From: Microseira wollei NIES-4236
GTDB lineage: Bacteria > Cyanobacteriota > Cyanobacteriia > Cyanobacteriales > Aerosakkonemataceae
NCBI RefSeq assembly: GCF_020521235.1
Contig: NZ_BLAY01000038.1
Coordinates: 1 to 62,860 of the forward strand
DNA length: 62,860 bases
Direction: 5' to 3'
The position numbers were made by a program, and so were the translations under genes. Shown piece after piece: positions 1 to 8,155 of the stretch. Within the stretch, counting starts at the first letter, position 1; each line of letters opens with the position of its first letter. The notes under the pieces were generated by a model, which worked only from the letters and a program-made list of their open reading frames with translations, was not told the DNA's origin and did no database searches.

Positions 1-180
1 GGGGCACGGCATTATACAATCTTTGGCTAGAAATCCAAACTTATCTAGGCCGTGCTACTACAAAACCTGTTAAAGGTTGAAAATCAGGGGCACGGCATTA
101 TACAATCTTTGGCTAGAAATCCAAACTGATCTAGGCCGTGCTACTACAAAACCTGTTAAAATAGGTTGAAAATCAGTAGG
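1..180. repeat. Two tandem copies of an ~86-bp repeat
   Basis: The first 86 bases are repeated from base 87 almost exactly; the second copy carries one substitution and a 4-base insertion near its end. Each copy starts with GGGGCACGGC and has GGCCGTGC near its middle, so each can form a stem. The same GGGGCACGGC/GCCGTGCCCC arms occur at 45403-45587 and in the array at 62411-62860. The left edge may be cut by the window. Confidence 0.85.
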
Positions 181-422
181 TGCGGGTAATACCTGCCCAG
201 TCACAGAACCGGAGGGATATTCCAGTCAGTTTTAACTGAATTTAGCTAAAAGCTGCGAAATTTATGACGCGCATATTCCCGGTTTCTGCGAAAAATCGTT
301 GGTTTGGAAGAGATCGACGGTCGAAACTGGGTTTCTTTTCTCGTCGTGCTTAAGTCCTGTAAAAGCTGCGAAATTTATTTTTGGGCTTTCTGGGCTGTTA
401 GCTTCCCCTTCTTCCACATTCT

Positions 423-1175
423 TCAGTAACGAATTTGCAGGGTAACGGTAGCTTCGACTCGCTGTTCGCCGCCAATCACTGGCGTAGACAGTTCTCTTGC
501 AGCTATATCGCCCATACCAGGAGCGACAGCACGAGGGATGAATCGTGGTGGGGGTGCAAACGCATTGTTAATTTGTATCCCAATAACCTCCTGACGCGAT
601 AGGTTCAAGGTGCTTAAAACAACATCGGCTTGTTGTTGGGCTTCTTGGGTTGCTTCCCGCAGAGCTTGTTGTCGAGCGGTAGCGATCGCATCTTCACTGG
701 CGACAAAACTAATCCCGTCGATGCGCGTCGCCCCGGCATTAACGGCTTCATCTAACAAATTTCCCACTCGCTGGGTATCGATGCGAAAGCTCACCGTGTT
801 GACGCCTGTGTATCCTGTCAGGCGCTGCACGTTGTTTTCAAATGTATAGTTGGGGTTAAGTCTGATACCAGTGGTTTGCAGCTTTTCCAGATTGCGCGAT
901 CGCAACAACTCGACTACCGCAGACGACCGTCGCGCCACCTCTTGTTGTACTCCGGTAGCATTTTTACCTTGGACTTCGACACCCAACTGCACCAAAGCGA
1001 TGGTAGCGGGGATGGTTTCCTCGCCGCGACCTGTTACAGAGAGCGATCGCACTATCGGACGTTGAGTTTGTCCAAGATCTTGCGCCATGACCGGATGGGG
1101 CACTGTCAGATTCAGCAAGTATAAGCTTAAACCAATAGCAGGTAAACGATACCAGCCGGAAAAGATAGGATTCAT
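423..1175 (-). CDS. SIMPL-domain (DUF541) periplasmic protein
   Basis: A 250-residue protein from the ATG at 1175; the open frame extends further upstream but that extension does not look like protein. An N-terminal hydrophobic stretch ending VMA-QD looks like a Sec signal peptide, followed by a mature domain with the SIMPL pattern: a VTGRGEETIPATIALVQLGV opening strand, a long helix with many Gln and Arg, GYTGVNTVSFRI in the middle and VEATVTLQIRY at the end. SIMPL proteins (BP26/YggE type) are periplasmic oligomers of poorly known function, sometimes linked to oxidative stress. Nothing adjoins it in the same direction, so it is probably a single transcript. The family call is firm; the role is unknown. 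Confidence 0.85.
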   Translation of the reverse strand: MNPIFSGWYRLPAIGLSLYLLNLTVPHPVMAQDLGQTQRPIVRSLSVTGRGEETIPATIALVQLGVEVQGKNATGVQQEVARRSSAVVELLRSRNLEKLQTTGIRLNPNYTFENNVQRLTGYTGVNTVSFRIDTQRVGNLLDEAVNAGATRIDGISFVASEDAIATARQQALREATQEAQQQADVVLSTLNLSRQEVIGIQINNAFAPPPRFIPRAVAPGMGDIAARELSTPVIGGEQRVEATVTLQIRY

Positions 1176-1334
1176 TAGCTTACTTCTTTTTAGACTAGGC
1201 TTTGCTTTTCTAATCTGCCACCCCAGGAACCAAACAGTTTCAGCCGTTACATTTTTTGTAACCACGTCCTCAAGCGAGCGCGATTTTTGTAAAGAAATTT
1301 GTACATTAGGAAAGAATTGATTTGTAAGCAACTA

Positions 1335-1880
1335 ATGGTTGACGCATTGACATGGATGAATCACTTCACCAACTCGTTCCCAGCTTTGGGACTCCCGCTG
1401 CTAGCAGTAGCAACTGAATCAGAAGATACATTGATGCTACTACCAGGAGTGCTGCTGAGTTTAGTTGTTGTTTATTTTGCCAGCAAAGTGGGTGGAGAAA
1501 TCTCCAACAAATTTGGCTTACCCCCCGTTTTAGGCGAACTGGTGGGTGGCGTCCTAGTGGGATGCTTTACATCTGCTGGTATTTCCAGAAGGCGGAGTTG
1601 ATAGTTCCAACTCGCTGTTGATGCAGTGTCTGCAAACAACGGCGGGTTTAAGTCCCACCGCCGCAGAAGCTACTTTTAAAGCTCAAAGTGAAGTAATTTC
1701 TGTTTTGGCTGAGTTGGGTGCGATCATCCTGCTGTTTGAAATCGGTCTGGAATCGAATTTAAAGGAACTGATAGCAGTCGGTATCCCAGCAACTGTCGTC
1801 CCATGTGTCGGGGTAGCAGTACCGTTTGCTTTAGCTACGGCGGGGTTGATGATTACAGCGGCCTGCTGCCGCGTCAGGTA
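1335..1880 (+). pseudogene. Cation/proton antiporter (CPA2/KefB-like), frameshifted 5' remnant
   Basis: The first frame, from the ATG at 1335, gives a typical antiporter N-terminus: a hydrophobic helix, then VYFASKVGGEISNKFGLPPV and LGELVGGVLVG. The reading then needs to shift: another frame carries the expected continuation (ALHLLVFPEGGVDSSNSLL, then LAELGAIILLFEIGLESNL). The break lies near 1572, probably a small deletion. Homology stops around 1860-1880, after two to three helices; the rest of a ~400-residue exchanger is absent. It is therefore a dead fragment. The 17-bp palindrome at 1895 lies right after the point where homology is lost. Confidence 0.8.
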
Positions 1881-1894
1881 CAGGCATCCTCCGA

Positions 1895-1931
1895 ACGACT
1901 TTTGCGCTCGCCTCGCGAGCGCAAAAGTCGT
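1895..1931. repeat. Perfect 17-bp inverted repeat with 3-base loop
   Basis: The left arm at 1895-1911 and right arm at 1915-1931 are exact reverse complements around CTC. There is no T-run after it, so it is not a canonical terminator. The core GCGAGCG is shared with the hairpin at 27478-27506, which suggests a palindromic repeat family. Confidence 0.8.
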
Positions 1932-2365
1932 CGCTTGTAGATCAAAGCCTACTCCATTAATTTATGAACAAAAAAATATCTCAGCTGGTAAAAAACTTTT
2001 CCTGATTCTGGAATAATCAGCCTTATTGCTTGGTGAAATATTGGATAATCAAATCGTTTAAGCCGTAGCAGGGTCTTTTTTGATATTACTTTTTGTAGTA
2101 CTCGGGATATTTTAATTTTTTTTTCTACAGATATATATATAATACTACAAGTTGAAACAGAAAAAATCGCTATTGATGTCAAATGAAATATATGGTAATA
2201 TAACGAAAGGGTGGTCTAAACATGCCAAAAGCGAGATGTGGGGATATGCCGTTATCAGATAAAGACCACTTCCACATGGAAGGGGCAGACGTAGTACTAG
2301 GTAGTCAGTTTTCTACTTATTCGGCTTAATCCTTGGTATTTCCCTCACAACCTAACGCCCATTAT
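1932..2365. other. Intergenic, no gene recognised
   Basis: AT-rich stretch between the antiporter remnant and the TnpB remnant. The short open frames here have no recognisable content. The part after about 2205 may be the left end of the decayed IS element, but I cannot define a boundary. Confidence 0.5.
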
Positions 2366-3596
2366 TGGAGCAGTAGGGACGTATAGCCTGAAGTTAGAGC
2401 TAAAACTCAATAACTTTGAGCGTTCAAAACTTGCGGGTTGCGCTGGTTTTAGCCGCTTAGTGTACAACGCAAGGGCTATCGCTACTTACCCAATCGTGGG
2501 GATGCGAGGGAATCCTTGCTACCGACTCCAAGCGCTTAGCCGAGATGGAGAAAGTCAAAACCAACCAGGTCAAAACTAAGCCCCAATACGCTTGGATGAA
2601 CCAATACCCATCAGGCATCTACTCATCAGCACTAAGAAATTTAGCACTAGCTGTTGACCGATGGCGTAAAGGCTCTTCTAGTTTGACTCGATTCAAATCT
2701 AAGAAGAGGGGAGAAAGTTTCACAGTTCTGAAGAAATCCGGCGTTTACAAGGCCGGTGAACCGATAATTCCGTTCACTCATCGTCAGGTGCTGCACTCAG
2801 GCAAGAAGATCGCTATCCCCGGTTTAGGAGAATACAGGCTCAAGAAAAGAATTCCATTCCTTTGTTCAAGTCAAACATTCACTATTTCCAGAGTAGCAGA
2901 CAGATGGTTCGTTTAATTTGCACTCGATATTGACAAAGTTCCACCGCTTCTACACCCAGTTGAATCGGTTGGTATCGACTTAGGTATTAAATGCTTTGCC
3001 ACCTTGTCAGACGGCTCTAAAATTGTTGCTCCACACACCCTGAAATCAGCTCTAACCAAGCTAAGTAAGGAGCAGTGGCAGAACCGCAACAAGCGATTGG
3101 GTAACCGCAGTCAAGGAATCAAAGCATCTTTCAATGCCTTAAAGTACTACCAAAGATTGGCAAAAAGCCACGCGAGGATCGCTAATATCAGGCGAGACTT
3201 TTGGCAAAAAACCACGACTGACATCTCAATGTCGCTGGGATGATAGCTAATCAAAAATTAGCCCAAGCTATTTCAAGCTTGGGATTTTATGAATTCCGAA
3301 GAATGTTGATTTACAAGGCGATATTCTTTGGGACAAAAGTGGAACTGGTTGACAGGTGGTTCGCTTCCTCTAAAACATGCTCGTGCTGCGGGAACGTTCA
3401 ACCAATGCCTCTGTTGGAGCGTATTTACAAATGCGGTAAGTGTGGCGTTTCCATCGAGCGCGATCTAAATGCTGCGATCAATCTGGAAAATGCCCCTCAG
3501 AACCCTTGTACGTGCAAGAAGCGCGGAATTTACGCCTGGGGACACTGTTGGATCCGACTCCCAAAGGTTGAAGCAGGAAGCTTTCCGTCGAATTAA
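2366..3596 (+). pseudogene. tnpB: TnpB (IS200/IS605-family RNA-guided nuclease), decayed
   Basis: Pieces of one TnpB appear in order. The N-terminal segment begins near 2366 (LELKLNNFERSK). The central part is at 2524-2916, followed by an in-frame stop after WFV. The RuvC-I strand, VGIDLGIKCFATL, is at about 2970, and the C-terminal zinc ribbon (CSCCG, then CGKCG) with ERDLNAAINLENA is at about 3380-3490. A shift with loss of sequence near 3230 removes the segment that should contain the RuvC-II glutamate: only LNVAGMIANQK of that motif survives. With a stop, a frameshift and a missing catalytic Glu it cannot be active. After the zinc ribbon, GTTGAAGCAGGAAGC at 3567-3581 resembles the 3' end of TnpB guide RNAs and of the element. 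Confidence 0.88.
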
Positions 3597-3727
3597 GCTT
3601 GCATACTTGATTTGAGTAAGTTTTGTCTTGCACAACACCTGTTAGCAAAACTCAAACTACACTGTGGCAGCCAGTAAAAAAATAAACAGTTGATACAAAT
3701 TGTTAATAGCACATAAAAAGAGTAAAT

Positions 3728-5713
3728 ATGCTGGTTTTTCTACCGAAAATATCACTGATACTTCTAGTCAGTATTTTTGCACAAGAATATCACTGCTGGC
3801 GTCGTGCAATCTTATCGTCTGCTGTGGTTTTGAGTGTATTTATCATAGGAGCAACTGAGCTTTTAAGTCTATTTAGACTGTTGACATTTGGCTGTGTATT
3901 GGGAGTATGGGGATTATTAACTATTGGGTTAGGAATTCTTTACTATCAGCGGTTAAAATCAAATAAACAAACTTATCGCCTCAATAAAATTTTGCGTGTT
4001 TTTAGGAATCTAAATTCACCATTTCTAGGAATTTTACTGTTAGGGGTAGTTTTTATTTCTGTCACAGTTGGGTTAATTGCTTTCGTAGCGCCCCCTAATA
4101 CATGGGACTCGATGACTTATCACATGAGCCGTGTCGTTCATTGGATGCAAAACCAAAGCGTTGCTCATTACCCAACCTACAATTTACCGCAGTTATTTCA
4201 TCCACCTTTTGCAGAGTTTACCATTATGCATTTGCAGATTCTCAGCGGTGGCGATCGCTTTGCCAATTTTGTGCAATGGTTTAGCATGATTGGCAGCATT
4301 ATTGGTGTATCGCTGATTGCCAAAGAACTGGGAGCTAATGTACGCGGTCAAGTTTTTGCTGCTGTTTTCTGCGCTACAATTCCTATGGGAATTCTTCAAG
4401 GATCGAGTACTCAAAATGACTATGTTGTAGCTTTTTGGTTAGTTTGCCTAGCTTACTATGTTTTACTGACCGTAAAAGCAACAAACAAGCAATATCCTCT
4501 TTTTTTCATTGGTGCTAGCTTAGGTTTAGCGATTTTGACAAAATCATCAGGTTATATCTACTCCTTCCCTTTTATGGTTTGGTTAAGTTGGGTAATGTTC
4601 CAGCGCAAACGCTGGAATATTTGGAAACCACTTTTATTGGTTGCCACCATTTTTTTTGTTCTGAATATTTCCCATTACCTACGTAACTTAGATTTATTTT
4701 TCACCCTACTTGGTACACCTAAAAACTTTGAATCAGAATATAAAATTGAAGCTTTTAGCCTGCCAATTCTGCTCTCTAATAGTCTGAGAAACTTATCCTT
4801 ACACAGTGATATTGTCCGTCACCTTGGAGTAGAAAAATGGGTTAATCCACTAACTGGAATCATCGCCAAAATTATTAGTGTTATCCACGTCTTTATCGGT
4901 GTGGATATGAACGATCCACGCACGACTTATCCCCCTGGTTCTTATAGAGTTCCGGGTTTATCATTTGATGAAAATGTAGCAGGAAATCCACTTCATTTGT
5001 GGCTGATTTTTGTGTCGGTATGCTTTGGCTTACTTAATAAAAAAATCCGAAAACAAAAAATAATTATTACTTATTTATTAGTTACTATTAGCGCGTTTAT
5101 AATGCTCTGCCTACTCCTCAAACTTCAACCTTATCAAAGCCGTCATCATTTGTCTATTTTCGTCTTATTTTCAGCATTTTTTGGAGTAGTCTTTTCCCAG
5201 ATTCCCAATGCAATTATTACTAATGCAATCGTCGTTACTCTTATTATTACGTCATTTCAGTGGGTTTTTAGTAATAAATTTAGACCAATTGCCGCAGAAG
5301 CTAATATTTTTAACATGAGTAGAATCGAACAATACTTTATCAATAGACCTCAACTGAAAGCGCCCTATGTAGAAGCCACGAAATTTGTTCTATCTAAAAA
5401 CTGTTCTAACATTGGACTATCTTTAGGAACAGGCATTAATGTGGGTAATCAATATTGGGAATATCCACTCTGGCCTCTTTTACATAATAAACACAGTAAA
5501 ATTATTTGGATGCAACATATTAACGTCCAAAATATTTCCAATAAAAAATCTAATGTCTATCCTTTTAATAACTTTATTCCTTGTGCAATTATTTCTGTTA
5601 GAGCTAGCTCTATCAAGGAGAATTCCAATGAAAAAATGGTGTTCAATCAAGTTACTTACCGACGAGAATGGTCATCCGAAACGGGCTATATAAGTGTGTT
5701 AACAAAATCATAA
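3728..5713 (+). CDS. Polytopic membrane glycosyltransferase, GT39/ArnT-like
   Basis: 661 residues from the ATG at 3728, with about ten or more hydrophobic helices and a C-terminal soluble tail. The loop after the first helices contains NTWDSMTYHMSRVVHWMQN, the acidic luminal/periplasmic loop that carries the catalytic Asp in GT-C enzymes using polyprenyl-phosphate sugars. A later GSSTQNDYVVAFW segment fits the second conserved region. Such enzymes transfer a sugar from a lipid carrier to protein, lipid or polysaccharide on the outer face of the membrane. It stands alone; a hairpin at 5843-5876 separates it from the convergent gene cluster. AT-rich composition and isolation between IS debris and the next cluster suggest an accessory gene. 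Substrate unknown. Confidence 0.75.
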   Translation: MLVFLPKISLILLVSIFAQEYHCWRRAILSSAVVLSVFIIGATELLSLFRLLTFGCVLGVWGLLTIGLGILYYQRLKSNKQTYRLNKILRVFRNLNSPFLGILLLGVVFISVTVGLIAFVAPPNTWDSMTYHMSRVVHWMQNQSVAHYPTYNLPQLFHPPFAEFTIMHLQILSGGDRFANFVQWFSMIGSIIGVSLIAKELGANVRGQVFAAVFCATIPMGILQGSSTQNDYVVAFWLVCLAYYVLLTVKATNKQYPLFFIGASLGLAILTKSSGYIYSFPFMVWLSWVMFQRKRWNIWKPLLLVATIFFVLNISHYLRNLDLFFTLLGTPKNFESEYKIEAFSLPILLSNSLRNLSLHSDIVRHLGVEKWVNPLTGIIAKIISVIHVFIGVDMNDPRTTYPPGSYRVPGLSFDENVAGNPLHLWLIFVSVCFGLLNKKIRKQKIIITYLLVTISAFIMLCLLLKLQPYQSRHHLSIFVLFSAFFGVVFSQIPNAIITNAIVVTLIITSFQWVFSNKFRPIAAEANIFNMSRIEQYFINRPQLKAPYVEATKFVLSKNCSNIGLSLGTGINVGNQYWEYPLWPLLHNKHSKIIWMQHINVQNISNKKSNVYPFNNFIPCAIISVRASSIKENSNEKMVFNQVTYRREWSSETGYISVLTKS

Positions 5714-5842
5714 GCGGCACGATATTACGATTTTTTCTGTAAAGTTTAGTTACGCAAAACGAAAAATAGCTGGGATGGTGCTGTTACAAACCCCTTGGCT
5801 GTAGAAGCAACTCAGGAGTCGGAACACAACTAATTCACGTTC

Positions 5843-5876
5843 GTAGTAGCGCTGTATTCGATCTCTGCGCTACTAC
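5843..5876. terminator. Hairpin between convergent genes
   Basis: GTAGTAGCGC at 5843-5852 pairs perfectly with GCGCTACTAC at 5867-5876 around a 14-base loop. It lies between the ends of the converging glycosyltransferase and GNAT genes, so it may act as a bidirectional terminator. No T-run is seen. Confidence 0.45.
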
Positions 5877-5884
5877 AAACTAAC

Positions 5885-6829
5885 CTAAATATTTTTAGCA
5901 AATAGGGTATAGCGGCGGATTGTTTGAGCATAGCGGCGACTTAAATTACGCGAAGGATTGGCATCGTGCATTAAGGCATGAATGGCACGGGTAAAACCTT
6001 TTTCGTAGGCGCGAGTTTGACATTTTGCTACTAACAAATTACCCAAACCAGCGTAAATTCGTTTGGGCAAAACTGCAACAGTTTTAATAATAATATTGTT
6101 GACAATTTCTCCTCGTTGTGCTTGCAGCCAGTCGGGAATTGCAAATAGAAATCCGACTGGGTTGTGGCGATCTTCTGCTATTAGTATTAACTCCCGATTG
6201 AGATAGGGTAATAGGGGACGGTATTGGGCAACGAATGCGGCTTCTGTGATTTGCGTGTAAAGAAAATTACCGCGAAAGCTGGCGATTGCCACATGATAAA
6301 TCCCATGCATTTCTGCCTCAATCCGCTGCAAGTTTATCGGGCGAATTTCCACACCTGCCTTGTGCAATCGGCTTTCTACCCGCTCTAGTCGCGGATCGAC
6401 ATAACTTAAGTTTGTATTCAACGCCGAACTGTACTGAGCCAGGGGTGTAAAGCCTTGGTCTAAAAAATGACTAGGCCAATCATCAGGATTATCCGGTTCG
6501 AGAAAGAAGACTGGGTGCGTACCCCGTTCGGTCAGCAGTCGATAGCGCTGCCAAGTATTACCATCAATCGGAGCTATTGCCAGAGTACAGCCAAACGCGG
6601 CTAATTGTTCGCAAGCTTGCTGTAAAAGTTGAGTTGCTGTCGCCGCATCTTTAACTGCATAATGACCGATAAATCCCACGCGGTGGTTAAGGTAAGGAGG
6701 CATATTTTGCCACCATAAAGAACAACGTCCGATTATCTTGCCCTCAGCGCTATCATCCCTAATCAAAACCCAATGAGCATCGGGTATTTCTGGTAATTCC
6801 TCATCGATAGTGTGTCCTATTTCCTGCAT
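5885..6829 (-). CDS. GNAT-family N-acyltransferase
   Basis: I chose the ATG at 6829 (314 residues): it is preceded by an AGGGGGAAAG ribosome site, whereas the upstream ATG at 6853 lies in heptamer repeats. The N-terminal half reads like a GNAT fold (HWVLIRDDSAEGKIIGRCSLW, then VGFIGHYAVKDAATATQLL, an acetyl-CoA-binding-like helix region). The C-terminal half repeats similar features (LILIAEDRHNPVGFLFAIPD), suggesting a tandem GNAT architecture. It is the last gene of the seven-gene minus-strand cluster and follows the DUF3419 gene by about 75 bases. An acyl transfer to an amino group made by the aminocarboxypropyl transferase upstream would fit, but that is inference. Confidence 0.7.
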   Translation of the reverse strand: MQEIGHTIDEELPEIPDAHWVLIRDDSAEGKIIGRCSLWWQNMPPYLNHRVGFIGHYAVKDAATATQLLQQACEQLAAFGCTLAIAPIDGNTWQRYRLLTERGTHPVFFLEPDNPDDWPSHFLDQGFTPLAQYSSALNTNLSYVDPRLERVESRLHKAGVEIRPINLQRIEAEMHGIYHVAIASFRGNFLYTQITEAAFVAQYRPLLPYLNRELILIAEDRHNPVGFLFAIPDWLQAQRGEIVNNIIIKTVAVLPKRIYAGLGNLLVAKCQTRAYEKGFTRAIHALMHDANPSRNLSRRYAQTIRRYTLFAKNI

Positions 6830-6867
6830 AAAAATCTTTCCCCCTATTACCAATTACCAATTACCCT

Positions 6868-6892
6868 CGTTCCCTGGATCTGCCTGGGAACG
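6868..6892. repeat. Short palindrome, degenerate copy of the 39252-39282 hairpin
   Basis: CGTTCCC at 6868-6874 and GGGAACG at 6886-6892 form the same stem as the long perfect hairpin at 39252-39282. It lies among heptamer repeats between the DUF3419 and GNAT genes. Confidence 0.5.
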
Positions 6893-6902
6893 CCATTACC
6901 CA

Positions 6903-8036
6903 TTAAATAATTTCTTCCAATATAAAATTTTTGTAGAAAAACACCTTATCCTGTTGATAGAGATGATAAGCTAAATTGCTCAAAGGTTGCAAGCAATGAG
7001 CCATTGACTCTGGACGACTGCGAGAAACTAATAGATTCCAATAAGCTAATCGACCTTTACTGCGCCCGACTCGTACCAGTTTTTTTAGCAGTTGATGATA
7101 GTTATCCAAAGACATTAATTCAAAGATATCGCTCAAGTTGTAGCGATCGATAGTGGTTTCTTCCAATGTATCTAGAAAGTCTTCAATGGCGATACAGTGC
7201 CACTCTAAACGGTCGAGGTTAGTACGAATCGCCTCGAAATTTTCAGGACGTAGGGCGTAGGGAAGCACGTTCAAATGTTGTCCCATGACAATCCAATGCA
7301 GGTAGGGATTTTCAGCAGGATTTAGAGTGGTAATTGCATAACGGGTACGTTGCAAAAGATGCGAGGCAATATTATCTTCGACATACTTGAAAAAACTGGG
7401 ATCGCGTCCCATTCGCCCCAGTACAAATTGCGAGAAAAACCCTCGAAATAAAAGCTGCCATCGCCAATTATTCCACCGCTTTTCATATAAAAATTTTCGG
7501 TTTTCAGAGTTATCTTCCCTGAGAAAGGCGATGATATCCTCGCGACTGTGAATTAGGGGCAGGATGTAGCGACGGAATATAGTTAAATAATGCTCGAATT
7601 TTCCAAGTGTGCCGATGCCTTGTGCGTTAGCATTCAAACGCACATCCCAAAATTCACGAGTAGTGGGCGATAGTTGCAAGCGACAGCGCCGGTAGAGAGC
7701 GGTTCTAAGTTTAGCAACTTTGGCATGATTTTCTTCGGGTTCCTCTAAAGAGTTTCTCGACCCGATTAACACTAACAATTCTGGATGTGTTAATTCTCGA
7801 TAAGCTGCTACTCGCAGTTCCAAACAAGCAATTTGAGCGGGATTTAAATCGACTGCAATTACCCGTTTTGGACTGCGACTGAGCATCGCCAGCGTATTGT
7901 CTCCAGCAGAAGCGATAGACAAACAAACCTGGTGAGGTTGAATATCAAGCGCATCTAGAAGAATATCCGCATCTTCCCAACATTGAGCGTAACGGATATG
8001 AGAAAAATTGGCAGTAAGTGCGATTTCACTGGGCAT
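6903..8036 (-). CDS. DUF3419 protein, BtaA-like SAM:3-amino-3-carboxypropyl transferase
   Basis: 377 residues, the usual family length. A Rossmann-type SAM site is visible near the N-terminus: FSHIRYAQCWEDADILLDAL, then SIASAGDNTLAML (glycine loop) and VIAVDLNPAQIACLELRV (acidic residue at the end of strand 2). This is the DUF3419/BtaA signature. BtaA moves the 3-amino-3-carboxypropyl group of SAM to diacylglycerol as the first step of betaine-lipid synthesis. The BtaB N-methyltransferase partner is not in this window; a GNAT gene follows instead, so the acceptor or later steps may differ from betaine lipid. It lies between the dikinase-like gene and the GNAT gene on the same strand with short gaps. 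Confidence 0.85.
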   Translation of the reverse strand: MPSEIALTANFSHIRYAQCWEDADILLDALDIQPHQVCLSIASAGDNTLAMLSRSPKRVIAVDLNPAQIACLELRVAAYRELTHPELLVLIGSRNSLEEPEENHAKVAKLRTALYRRCRLQLSPTTREFWDVRLNANAQGIGTLGKFEHYLTIFRRYILPLIHSREDIIAFLREDNSENRKFLYEKRWNNWRWQLLFRGFFSQFVLGRMGRDPSFFKYVEDNIASHLLQRTRYAITTLNPAENPYLHWIVMGQHLNVLPYALRPENFEAIRTNLDRLEWHCIAIEDFLDTLEETTIDRYNLSDIFELMSLDNYHQLLKKLVRVGRSKGRLAYWNLLVSRSRPESMAHCLQPLSNLAYHLYQQDKVFFYKNFILEEII

Positions 8037-8107
8037 TAAAAAATTTCAGATTTGAGATTTTAGATTTCAGATTGAGGAAACTATCTTGTAGGTTACCTTT
8101 CCCACAA

Positions 8108-8155
8108 ATCAACAATTAGCAATTAGCAATTACCCATTACCCATTACCCATTACG
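8108..8155. repeat. Heptamer tandem repeats (ATTAGCA / ATTACCC)
   Basis: Runs of 7-bp units lie between the dikinase-like and DUF3419 genes. The array reaches into the 3' end of the dikinase-like gene: its last residues (VMGNG) and stop codon are written by the ATTACCC units. Similar arrays are found near 6847, 13405, 32843, 40270 and 56355. Confidence 0.8.

Noticed and set aside
1-180. Possible CRISPR array at the left edge
   Set aside because: The repeat copies are directly adjacent and alike along the whole 86 bp; there are no unique spacers.
6903-8036. Calling the cluster a betaine-lipid (DGTS) operon
   Set aside because: The BtaA-like gene is present, but no BtaB methyltransferase is in the window.
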